Shown: positions 1 through 6,495, numbered from the stretch's first letter. The stretch: DNA of 10,055 nucleotides from CAYURP01 sp964447175 (GCA_964447175.1 CAYURP010000065.1:1-10055); one strand, 5' to 3'. Program-made: numbers and translations. Notes: generated by a model from the sequence alone, not told the origin.

Positions 1-1
1 T

Positions 2-256
2 CCGGTGGTCGAGGCTATGGCATGTGGTTGTCCTGTGATTAGCTCCAATACTTCCTCTATACCTGAGGTGATAGGCGATGCTGGTATTTTAATAAATCCC
101 TATGATACTGGTGAAATAAGTCAGGCAATATTTAAAATGATTTCAGACGATCAGTTAAGAAGTAAACTGAGAGAGAAAGGATTGAAAAGGGCGAAATTGT
201 TTAGCTGGAAAGAGACTGCCAGAAGGACTTTAAGTGTTTACGAATCTGTATTCTGA
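2..256 (+). CDS. GT4-family glycosyltransferase, C-terminal part only (5' end outside window)
   Basis: The reading frame is open from the first bases of the window and stops with TGA at 254-256, so this is the last ~84 codons of a longer gene. It begins inside the acceptor end of the donor-binding motif (PVVEAMACGCPVI), the second Glu region of the E-x7-E signature of GT4 retaining glycosyltransferases. The segment SIPEVIGDAGILINPYD and a closing helical tail with a Trp (LFSWKETARRTL) are also typical of the family. GT4 enzymes move a sugar from a nucleotide-sugar donor to a growing glycan on the cytoplasmic face of the membrane. The sugar and acceptor cannot be told from this fragment. A GGAG follows the stop immediately and leads into the truncated methyltransferase at 262, so the two were one operon. 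Its last codons (TLSVYESVF) recur in the two scars at 1400 and 2630. Confidence 0.9.
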   Translation, partial: PVVEAMACGCPVISSNTSSIPEVIGDAGILINPYDTGEISQAIFKMISDDQLRSKLREKGLKRAKLFSWKETARRTLSVYESVF

Positions 257-261
257 GGAGA

Positions 262-432
262 ATGATTATGGAGCAAGAACAACTCAGAAGTTGCAATCTG
301 TGCCAGAGCAACGAATTGGAAACAATAGATAAATCATCTAATATTTGCAGATGTCAAGCTTGTGGCTATATTAAAGAAATACATTGCTACAGAAAAAGCT
401 GCTGCAATCATTTTGACCAAGTCCAGCTTTAG
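262..432 (+). pseudogene. Truncated zinc-ribbon methyltransferase head (copy of the gene at 2743)
   Basis: Bases 262-372 match 2737-2847 at 109 of 111 positions; the two differences fall in adjacent codons (AAT CTG against GAT TTG). The copy keeps the four zinc-ribbon cysteines (CNLC and CRCQAC) and ends its homology after codon 37 (GYI). Beyond 372 the sequence is unrelated and the frame runs 19 more codons to TAG at 430-432, giving a 56-residue product with no SAM-binding fold. It cannot be an active methyltransferase. The GGAG at 257-260 sits 7 bases from the second ATG (268), so translation probably starts at MEQEQL rather than at 262. A tiny zinc-ribbon peptide could still be made. The break coincides with the left edge of the cargo segment carrying the methyltransferase at 482. 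Confidence 0.85.
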
Positions 433-448
433 ATATAGCGCAAGTTAG
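370..448 (+). pseudogene. Possible 3' tail of an unknown gene brought in with cargo 1
   Basis: Right after the methyltransferase homology ends, a different frame reads LKKYIATEKAAAIILTKSSF and a few more residues to TAG at 446-448. It has no start codon and ends 33 bases before the next gene. It looks like the C-terminus of a gene cut at the junction, but it is too short to assign to a family and could be chance. Confidence 0.2.
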
Positions 449-481
449 CTGGTCTCTTAACCCTAGATAAAGGAGACGCAA

Positions 482-1225
482 ATGGATATGATGAACGAAA
501 CAGAGATATCCATACTAAAGCAGCAAATTGCTAGCATTCAATGGTATCACTCCATTGATCTTGGCAACGGTGTGATCACTCCTGGAGGGGAAAATAGTGC
601 TAAGAAGCTCAGGCGGCTTAAACTCCCCGAGTCTTTGGCTGGACAGACTGTTTTGGACGTGGGCGCCTGGGATGGTTTTTTCTCTTTCGAAGCTGAAAAA
701 CGTCATGCAAAACGTATACTGGCGACGGACTCATTTGTCTGGCGCGAAATAGGTAAAGCGGGGTTCGACTTGGTCAAAAAGCATTTGAAATCCCAAGTTG
801 AGGAAATGGAGATAGATGTACTTGAGTTGTCACCGGATAAAGTCGGTACCTGGGACATCGTGTTTTTCTTGGGGGTGCTCTATCATATGCAACACCCTCT
901 GTTAGCATTGCAAAAAGTAGCAAGTGTGACAAAGGGAATGCTGATTGTTGAAACACTGGTTGATATGTTAATGTACACACGGCCAGCCATTGCATTTTAT
1001 CAAGGGGTGGAACTGAGCAATGATTTTACCAATTGGGTGGGGCCCAATCCTGCGGCCGTCGAGGCGATGCTCAAGACCGTAGGTTTCAAGAAAACACAAG
1101 TGGTCTCCGAGGTACGTTCGTTGTTGTTTCGGATATGTAGGTCGGCATGGTATAAGTATAAGCGCAAAGAACCTTTTTGGAGTGCTGTTCGGACTGATCG
1201 TATTGTAGTGCATGCGTGGAAATAA
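482..1225 (+). CDS. CmoB-like class I SAM-dependent methyltransferase (Methyltransf_9/DUF1698 type), cargo gene 1
   Basis: This 247-residue protein is a Rossmann-fold methyltransferase. Motif I is VLDVGAWDGFF (57-67), the acidic end of strand 2 is ATD (81-83), and DIVFFLGVLYHMQHPL (125-140) followed by LIVETLVD (154-161) closely resembles the CmoB family core (GVLYHRRSP and LVLETLV). The N-terminal WYHSIDLGNGVITPGG (21-36) is typical of a short CmoB-like branch. True CmoB, which carboxymethylates wobble uridine in tRNA, is longer (over 300 residues), so a tRNA role is doubtful. Its position among glycan genes suggests methylation of a sugar or lipid-linked intermediate; that is inference. AGGAG at 471-475 lies 6 bases before the ATG. 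The coding sequence looks richer in G+C than its neighbours and is flanked by broken gene pieces, consistent with acquisition by transfer. Confidence 0.88.
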   Translation: MDMMNETEISILKQQIASIQWYHSIDLGNGVITPGGENSAKKLRRLKLPESLAGQTVLDVGAWDGFFSFEAEKRHAKRILATDSFVWREIGKAGFDLVKKHLKSQVEEMEIDVLELSPDKVGTWDIVFFLGVLYHMQHPLLALQKVASVTKGMLIVETLVDMLMYTRPAIAFYQGVELSNDFTNWVGPNPAAVEAMLKTVGFKKTQVVSEVRSLLFRICRSAWYKYKRKEPFWSAVRTDRIVVHAWK

Positions 1226-1248
1226 GACATAGCAACGAACCGACATAA

Positions 1249-1371
1249 AGGCAACCTTGCACATCAGCGGCCAAAAAGTTTTCGGATTTACATCCTTTGC
1301 CTAAATTCGCTTATCAAAAATGGCAGAAGGATGGCAGGTGTATTTTGATAGTGACCTATACGATTAATTAG
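1249..1371 (+). pseudogene. Possible 3' remnant of an unknown gene in the 1226-1399 gap
   Basis: The 174-base gap between cargo 1 and the first scar holds no intact gene. One frame is open for 40 codons to TAG at 1369-1371, with no start codon, and reads like a compact protein C-terminus (FSDLHPLPKFAYQKWQKDGR then CILIVTYTIN). It may be the tail of a gene lost when the cargo was inserted. No family can be named, and a chance open frame is not excluded. Confidence 0.2.
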
Positions 1372-1399
1372 ACTATAAATTTTATCGGGGGGACTAAAG

Positions 1400-1561
1400 A
1401 TGAAAATCGCCATTACCGGAATTAGAGGAATTCCCGCTAACTACGGTGGTTTTGAGATTTTTTGCGGAAGAACTTTAGGTATCTATGAATCTGTATTTGA
1501 GCCAAAGCAAGCCAAAGGATGGTTTCCCATAGGTTTGATTTCAAGAAAAGCGGATATATGA
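1400..1561 (+). pseudogene. Scar B: head of DUF1972-type glycosyltransferase fused to tail of GT4 gene
   Basis: The first 19 codons match the start of the intact gene at 3685 except for three synonymous third-base changes, and encode MKIAITGIRGIPANYGGFE. One extra T near 1461 then shifts the frame, so that the following bases read RTLGIYESVF. This corresponds to RTLSVYESVF, the end of the GT4 gene at 1-256. The GT4 stop codon is lost by a one-base change in spacing, and reading continues to TGA at 1559-1561, giving 53 codons. About 350 codons of the first gene and nearly all of the second are missing. GGGGGGAC at 1387-1394 resembles the sequence before scar C, so the upstream flank also appears shared. 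The product would lack both the acceptor and donor domains and is presumably inactive. Confidence 0.85.
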
Positions 1562-1623
1562 GAAAATTGGAAAGTCTTTATTATCAGGTTTTAAAGGAAA
1601 GGAGGGAAGATGTTCAATTCTAA
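1519..1623 (+). pseudogene. Small open frame overlapping the radical SAM start; possible gene tail
   Basis: An ATG at 1519 opens 34 codons ending at TAA 1621-1623, reading MVSHRFDFKKSGYMRKLESL and then YYQVLKERREDVQF. It is charged and helical in character, like the C-terminus of a glycan enzyme, and runs 14 bases into the next gene in another frame. No ribosome binding site is seen. It may be the end of the neighbour that originally preceded the radical SAM gene in a donor locus. It is unassigned and may be chance. Confidence 0.25.
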
Positions 1624-2593
1624 AAAATTGAAAATGATCCAGAGGGTGGATATGGTAAAAAGACATCTTTTCTCCTTTCTCCGCCATAACACCTTAAAGA
1701 AGATGGCCAACTTAGCTTTGGCTGAATGGGAGATGAGGAGGGGCAATACCAGTCTGAGAGGCAAGCCCTTTATGATTAAGATTGACCCCATCTCCTTTTG
1801 CAACCTCTCCTGTCCGGGTTGTCCCAGCGCTTGTAACTCTGGAACCGGTAATAATGGAAGAATGGATTTTGAACTTTATAAAAAGATAATAGATGAGCTC
1901 AAAGATTGTCTATATAAAGTATCTCTGTATGCCTGGGGTGAGCCACTTTTAAACAAGGAGATTTACAAAATGATTGGCTATGCCACCCAGAATAACATTG
2001 GTGTGGTGGTTAGCTCCAATATGAACGTTTTCTCCGGCTGGCATGCCGAACAAATGATAGAATCTGGCTTGGAGCATCTGATCGTAGCTATAGATGGTAC
2101 TACCCAGGAGAGCTACTCCCGCTATCGGATAGGGGGTAGTCTGGATAAAGTGATAGATAACTTAAGGATTTTAAGAGAGGCTAAGAAAAGGATTAACAGC
2201 AGATTCCCTTTAGTTGAGATGCAATTTCTTTTAACTGAAGAGAATCGCTTTGAAATTCCAGCTATCAAGGAGCTCTCTTTAAAACTTGAGGTAGATCGTT
2301 TAGTCTTTAAGTCCTTTTATGAGGAAGATAAATCCAGATTCTCTTCACCTTTTGCTAAAAAAAGAAAAAACAGGTGCCACTGGCTCTGGCAGAGCATGGT
2401 CCTCCTCTGGGATGGTTCGGTTACTCCCTGCTGTTTCAAAAATACCAAACCAGAAGTCGGCTCTGTGGTTTCTGATTCAATTTCCCAAGTGTGGAATAGT
2501 CAAGTTTATATAAAATCCAGAGAGCTTTTTTGTGGAGAGAAGATTTCTGATGAAGCTAATGAAGAATGTACTTACTGTAAACTATTTGTCTGA
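1610..2593 (+). CDS. Radical SAM protein with SPASM-type C-terminus, cargo gene 2
   Basis: This 327-residue protein carries the radical SAM cluster motif C-x3-C-x2-C at Cys64, Cys68 and Cys71 (FCNLSCPGC), which binds the 4Fe-4S cluster that cleaves S-adenosylmethionine. A GEP motif follows at 110-112, and DGT at 162-164 is typical of the barrel strands. The C-terminal Cys set (Cys256, Cys274-Cys275, Cys308, Cys320, Cys323) fits a SPASM or twitch extension holding one or two auxiliary clusters. The segment around 267-275 (WDGSVTPCC) is the usual SPASM entry. Known SPASM enzymes modify peptides, sugars or cofactors; the substrate here is unknown. The position suggests modification of a sugar or a glycan building block. 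AAAGGAGGG ends a few bases before the ATG. The gene is bounded by scar B and scar C, so it looks like a separately acquired module. Confidence 0.9.
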   Translation: MFNSKKLKMIQRVDMVKRHLFSFLRHNTLKKMANLALAEWEMRRGNTSLRGKPFMIKIDPISFCNLSCPGCPSACNSGTGNNGRMDFELYKKIIDELKDCLYKVSLYAWGEPLLNKEIYKMIGYATQNNIGVVVSSNMNVFSGWHAEQMIESGLEHLIVAIDGTTQESYSRYRIGGSLDKVIDNLRILREAKKRINSRFPLVEMQFLLTEENRFEIPAIKELSLKLEVDRLVFKSFYEEDKSRFSSPFAKKRKNRCHWLWQSMVLLWDGSVTPCCFKNTKPEVGSVVSDSISQVWNSQVYIKSRELFCGEKISDEANEECTYCKLFV

Positions 2594-2629
2594 GTAATCA
2601 TTGGTAAAAAATATAAAGAGGGGGACGGA

Positions 2630-2740
2630 ATGAAAATGGCAATAACCGGTATCAGAGGAATTCCGGCCAACTACGGAGGATTTGAGACCTTTGCGGAAGA
2701 ACGTGAAGTATCTGTGAATCTGTATTCTAAGGAGAAATGA
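2630..2740 (+). pseudogene. Scar C: second head-to-tail glycosyltransferase fusion, overlapping the methyltransferase start
   Basis: The first 24 codons encode the DUF1972-type glycosyltransferase start (MKMAITGIRGIPANYGGFET, then FAEE). They differ from the intact gene at 3685 by 11 bases, all at third codon positions and all but one synonymous. After GCGGAAGAAC the sequence jumps to a copy of the GT4 3' end: read in the GT4 frame it gives ESVF-stop followed by AAGGAG, as at 242-260. In the scar's own frame it runs to TGA at 2738-2740, giving a 36-residue product. This TGA overlaps an ATG at 2737 (ATGA). The junction is at the same place as in scar B. The product has no glycosyltransferase domain. 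GAGGGGGAC upstream could serve as its ribosome binding site, so it might act as a translated leader. Confidence 0.85.
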
Positions 2741-2742
2741 TT

Positions 2743-3651
2743 ATGGAGCAAGAACAACTCAGAAGTTGCGATTTGTGCCAGAGCAACGAATTGGAAACAA
2801 TAGATAAATCATCTAATATTTGCAGATGTCAAGCTTGTGGCTATATTTTTGACAATCCCAGACCCTCCCTTGAAGATATTATTCAATATTATTCATCCGA
2901 AGGGCAATATGATGTTTGGTTGGAGCAGAGCGAGGGAAGAGATTTACTTTGGAAAAGACGACTATCCATAATCACTGACTTTGTTAAAAAGGGAAACTTA
3001 TTAGATGTGGGCGCGGGCATAGGTCAATTTTTATATTATGCTCGGCAATTTTTTAAAGTTCAGGGTACTGAAGTATCAAAAGAAGCTATCAAAATAGCTA
3101 AAGAGAGGTACTCTGTTGAACTGATAGAAGGAACCCTTGAAAATATAAATAGTTTTCAAAGCACCAGCTTTGATGTTATAACCCTAACTCACGTGTTAGA
3201 GCATGTCCCTTATCCCTCCGAGACATTGAAAAAGTGTTATGACCTATTGAAAAGGGGCGGATTCTTGTTTATCTCCGTGCCCAATGAGAACTTTTGGTCC
3301 AGACTATACTTAAACCAGCATGGGGGGTTGATAAAGTATTGTGTCAAGTTGTTTCTTCAAACGCTAGGTGTCCGCAAGTACAAAACAATAGGGAGGTTTA
3401 AAAAGATTACGCTTTATCCGCACAACCACTCTGAAATCCATTTATCTCATTTTACTTTTAGACCCTTGAGAAGCTTTCTCGAGAGAGCAGGTTTCAGAAT
3501 TATATTAGATTCATTAGATCCTTATTATCCTTTCGGTGGTTGGAGAGGTTTTAAAGAGGGGCTTGCTTTCCGGTTTTACAGGTTTATCAAAAAGATATTT
3601 TCATACAATTTTTATGACACCATGCTGATCGTTGCCCAGAAATTGGATTAA
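2743..3651 (+). CDS. Class I SAM-dependent methyltransferase with N-terminal zinc ribbon
   Basis: The protein begins with a zinc ribbon (C-x2-C and C-x-C-x2-C, CDLC and CRCQAC) followed by a Methyltransf_23-like Rossmann domain. Motif I is LLDVGAGIGQF, the acidic strand-2 end is in GTEVS, motif IV is FDVITLTHVLEHVPYP, and GGFLFISVPN is strand 5. The C-terminal third is rich in aromatic and basic residues and may sit at the membrane or bind the acceptor. Similar proteins are frequent in O-antigen and capsule loci, where they are thought to methylate sugars. The substrate is unknown. ATG 2737 is also in frame, but AAGGAG at 2729-2734 lies only 2 bases from it and 8 bases from ATG 2743, so I chose 2743. 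This is the intact version of the truncated copy at 262. It is followed after 33 bases by the glycosyltransferase at 3685. Confidence 0.88.
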   Translation: MEQEQLRSCDLCQSNELETIDKSSNICRCQACGYIFDNPRPSLEDIIQYYSSEGQYDVWLEQSEGRDLLWKRRLSIITDFVKKGNLLDVGAGIGQFLYYARQFFKVQGTEVSKEAIKIAKERYSVELIEGTLENINSFQSTSFDVITLTHVLEHVPYPSETLKKCYDLLKRGGFLFISVPNENFWSRLYLNQHGGLIKYCVKLFLQTLGVRKYKTIGRFKKITLYPHNHSEIHLSHFTFRPLRSFLERAGFRIILDSLDPYYPFGGWRGFKEGLAFRFYRFIKKIFSYNFYDTMLIVAQKLD

Positions 3652-3684
3652 ATAAAATCATAAATTTCATGAGGGTTAAGAACA

Positions 3685-4845
3685 ATGAAAATCGCTATTA
3701 CCGGAATTAGAGGAATTCCTGCTAACTACGGGGGTTTTGAGACCTTTGCAGAGGAACTCTCTACTCGTCTGGTTAAACGAGGACATGAGGTGACGGTCTA
3801 TGGTCGAAAAAACAATGTGAAAACTTCTGAAAAGTTCTATAAAGGTGTTCGCCTGGTTATATTACCCACCATTAAGCATAAGTATCTGGATACAGTTGCC
3901 CACACCTTTATCTCGGCGTTTCATATTTCAGCCCGGAAATATGATGTGGTGTTAATCTGTAATGCGGCAAATAGTATCTTCTCATGGATACCCCGATTGA
4001 GCGGAAAGAAGGTGTTGGTCAATGTGGATGGTATTGAACGGAAGCGCAAGAAATGGAATAAGCTGGGTCAGACCTATTATCACCTGTCTGAGTGGCTCTC
4101 CACCTTTTTGCCTGATGGAATAGTTACCGATGCCAAAGTAATTCGAGACTATTATCAGAATAATTACAGTAAATCATCCCATATGATAGCCTATGGAGCC
4201 AGCACCTCCAGAAAGCTCTCGTCGGAGCAAATCAGAAAGTTCCGCTTAGAGCCTGAGAAGTATGTTCTCTATGTAAGCCGACTGGAACCGGAGAACAATG
4301 CCCATATGGTTATTCAAGCTTTTGAACAGGTCAAGACAGATTTTAAATTGGCTATAGTGGGAGATGCCCCTTATGCTCAGGAATACATCAGAAAACTCAA
4401 AAACACCAAAGACCCTCGTATCGTTTTTTTGGGTTTTGTCTTCGGCGAGAGTTACAAGGCACTGCAGCAGAATGCCTATTGTTACGTTCAAGCAACCGAA
4501 GTGGGGGGAACCCATCCAGCTTTAGTCGAAGCCATGGGATATGGGAACTGCGTTCTTTTTTTAGATACTCCCGAACACCGAGAGGTGACAGGAAATTGCG
4601 CCATCCCATTCTCTTCGGTAGATGAGCTGAGAGATAAACTCCAAATGGTGTCGCTTGATCCAGCCGTCGTAGTAGAGTATCAAAAGAAGGCTATGCGAAG
4701 AATTAAAGACCGATATGGCTGGGAAAGCATAACAGATCGCTATGAAAAACTTTTTGTAAGTATGTTGAATGGAAACAATCTTGAGAACAATTTCAACAGA
4801 AGTGACCAGAAAATTAAAAGTGAACTGTTACAACAAAACAATTAA
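3685..4845 (+). CDS. DUF1972-type GT4 glycosyltransferase (rhamnosyltransferase-like)
   Basis: This 386-residue, two-domain GT-B enzyme starts with GIRGIPANYGGFETFAEEL (residues 7-25), the DUF1972 signature also seen in streptococcal rhamnosyltransferases such as Cps2T and RgpA. The second domain has YVLYVSRLEPENN (193-205) and the donor-site segment TEVGGTHPALVEAMGYGN (271-288), whose two Glu residues are conserved in this family. The closing GWESITDRYEKLF (345-357) is the usual C-terminal helix. It should transfer a sugar, perhaps rhamnose, from a nucleotide donor to a lipid-linked acceptor in the cytoplasm. The last ~25 residues are Asn-rich and probably disordered. GAGGG at 3671-3675 precedes the ATG by 9 bases. 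Its first codons exist in two further broken copies at 1400 and 2630. Donor specificity cannot be read from sequence alone. Confidence 0.9.
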   Translation: MKIAITGIRGIPANYGGFETFAEELSTRLVKRGHEVTVYGRKNNVKTSEKFYKGVRLVILPTIKHKYLDTVAHTFISAFHISARKYDVVLICNAANSIFSWIPRLSGKKVLVNVDGIERKRKKWNKLGQTYYHLSEWLSTFLPDGIVTDAKVIRDYYQNNYSKSSHMIAYGASTSRKLSSEQIRKFRLEPEKYVLYVSRLEPENNAHMVIQAFEQVKTDFKLAIVGDAPYAQEYIRKLKNTKDPRIVFLGFVFGESYKALQQNAYCYVQATEVGGTHPALVEAMGYGNCVLFLDTPEHREVTGNCAIPFSSVDELRDKLQMVSLDPAVVVEYQKKAMRRIKDRYGWESITDRYEKLFVSMLNGNNLENNFNRSDQKIKSELLQQNN

Positions 4846-4856
4846 CTAACTTACTG

Positions 4857-4892
4857 CAGGATAAGCCTCGGGCTTAAAAGGGTTTCATCCTG
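4857..4892 (+). promoter_or_regulatory. Nested hairpin in the gap before the wzi-like gene
   Basis: CAGGAT (4857-4862) pairs with ATCCTG (4887-4892), and inside it AAGCC (4863-4867) pairs with GGCTT (4871-4875) across a TCG loop. The outer stem ends directly at the AAGGAGG ribosome binding site (4893-4899). There is no T-run, so it is not a standard terminator. It could tune translation of the wzi-like gene or be an RNA processing or stability site. It does not match a riboswitch that I recognise. Confidence 0.45.
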
Positions 4893-4907
4893 AAGGAGGT
4901 TAATTAT

Positions 4908-6491
4908 ATGAAAAAGTTCTTTGGAGTTAGTTTCATCATTTTGTTTTTCACCTTATTTAATTTGACAGAAGCTGCTCAGACCGAAACTATTCCGGTGGGA
5001 GACGAAATCTATAGCTGGGTCTATGATTACATCGACCAGCTTTACCTCAGGGGACATTTTGAAGATCTCCATTCAGGGACCAAACCTTATTTCAGAGGTG
5101 AAATAGCTCAGTCCCTCCTGAATTTAATGAAAAGGATGGGGAAAAATGAAATTGAACTCTCAAAATCAGAACTTTGGATGATTCACAGGTTGGAAGAGGA
5201 GTTCGCCTCTGAAATGGAAACGATCAGTGCCAAGGATGATAATCCAATGAATCTTGATAATGGGGAAAAATTGAAATGGGGGGTGGATTTTTTAGAGAAT
5301 ATGCAATTCAAGTCCAAGAGTAGGTCTAACTTTTTTGAAAGTGGTATGCCTTATTTTGGTGCTGAAATGAAGGGTGATTTCTCCTTTTTCATCAGATATA
5401 ATCTTGACGAGAGTCTGACTCACGATCCCCTCTACACCGGAAAGGTGTGGCAGGGTATGGCCGGCGAGGTTGCCCAGGCCTATCTGGGATTCAAATTTCC
5501 CTGGTTCAACCTCCTTTTGGGCCGGGAGAAACTTTCCTGGGGACAGAGCAAGATCGGTTCCTTGATTCTGTCAGAACAGGTCTTGCCTCTTGATATGATT
5601 CAGATTCAGACTGAGTGGAGATCCTTTAAGGGCACTTTCTTTGCTGCCTTTTTGGACCCTTTGTTTTTAGAAGATTCTCTGGGCAAGAGAAACATCAATC
5701 GTTACCTTTCCGGTCACAGGTTGAGCGTTAAGGTTGGGAAAGTCTTGGAATTAGGTTTTTCAGAGACTGTTGTTTATGGTGGTGAAAACAGAGGGTTAGA
5801 ACCCTACTACTTGAATCCTCTGATCTGGTATCATGGGGCTCAACTGAATCAAAACAAGGACGACAACACCTTCATTAGCTTCGATTTTAATCTCAGGCCC
5901 AAAAGGGATATAATTTTCTACGGAGAATTTCTGATAGACGATTATCAAATAGAGAACAATTCCTCCTCAGATAAGGAGCCCAACGAGTTGGGCTTTTTGG
6001 CTGGATTTTCGACAGCAGATTTTCTGGGTCTTGATGGCTATCAGATAAACACGGAATATGAGAGGATCAACAATCATACATATAATCAAAAATTCTTGCA
6101 GAATAGATACCTGTACAAAAATAGGCTCTTAGGCAGCAGATTGGGTCCAGATTCAGATTGCTTTCAGGTCTGGCTTAAGGGATGGATAAGAAAAGGATTG
6201 GAACTTAAGGCTGGTTATTCAATTACTCGCAAGGGAGAGGGGGATATTTTCGCCCAGTGGGATGAACCCTGGTTGGGGGTTGACGGGAATTATAAGGAGA
6301 AATTTCCCACCGGGGTAGTGGAAAAAGTCAGAGAGACTCAGATCAGCTTGGAGTATTTCCATAATCATGCTCTAAGGATTAAGCTTTGCGCTGCCTACGC
6401 CATTATCTCCAATCGAGATAATGACCCGGGTACAGATGAAAACGAACTTGGAATCGATCTTTTGATCCAGTATCACTTCTTGCGGAGGTAA
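4908..6491 (+). CDS. Capsule assembly Wzi-family outer membrane protein
   Basis: This 527-residue protein starts with a Sec signal peptide: MKK, a hydrophobic stretch to about residue 20, and a likely cut near EAA-QTE (23/24). An N-terminal helical part follows (YSWVYDYIDQLYLRGHFEDL, then FRGEIAQSLLNLM), as in Wzi-family proteins. The rest is a series of alternating amphipathic strands with many Tyr, Phe and Trp and short polar turns (for example FFIRYNLDESL, LLLGREKLSWGQSKIG, ELKAGYSITRKGEG), ending in a strand LGIDLLIQYHFLRR. This fits an outer-membrane beta-barrel. Wzi in E. coli is a barrel lectin that helps hold K-antigen capsule on the surface, and its distant relatives accompany capsule clusters. 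AAGGAGG is 8 bases before the ATG. The stop overlaps the ribosome binding region of the next gene. Family assignment rests on overall pattern and context, so the exact role is less sure than the barrel call. Confidence 0.82.
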   Translation: MKKFFGVSFIILFFTLFNLTEAAQTETIPVGDEIYSWVYDYIDQLYLRGHFEDLHSGTKPYFRGEIAQSLLNLMKRMGKNEIELSKSELWMIHRLEEEFASEMETISAKDDNPMNLDNGEKLKWGVDFLENMQFKSKSRSNFFESGMPYFGAEMKGDFSFFIRYNLDESLTHDPLYTGKVWQGMAGEVAQAYLGFKFPWFNLLLGREKLSWGQSKIGSLILSEQVLPLDMIQIQTEWRSFKGTFFAAFLDPLFLEDSLGKRNINRYLSGHRLSVKVGKVLELGFSETVVYGGENRGLEPYYLNPLIWYHGAQLNQNKDDNTFISFDFNLRPKRDIIFYGEFLIDDYQIENNSSSDKEPNELGFLAGFSTADFLGLDGYQINTEYERINNHTYNQKFLQNRYLYKNRLLGSRLGPDSDCFQVWLKGWIRKGLELKAGYSITRKGEGDIFAQWDEPWLGVDGNYKEKFPTGVVEKVRETQISLEYFHNHALRIKLCAAYAIISNRDNDPGTDENELGIDLLIQYHFLRR

Positions 6492-6495
6492 GGGT

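Noticed and set aside
482..1225. Calling the 482-1225 gene cmoB (tRNA wobble uridine modification)
   Set aside because: The core motifs are alike, but the protein is much shorter than CmoB and sits among glycan genes, so the symbol would over-claim.
968..1274. Minus-strand frames over the CmoB-like gene
   Set aside because: They are antisense to a clear methyltransferase, lack recognisable motifs and lack ribosome sites.
262..4845. Insertion sequence or transposon as the cause of the mosaic
   Set aside because: No transposase frame, no terminal inverted repeats and no short target duplications are visible. The boundaries are gene-internal homologies, which fits recombination better.
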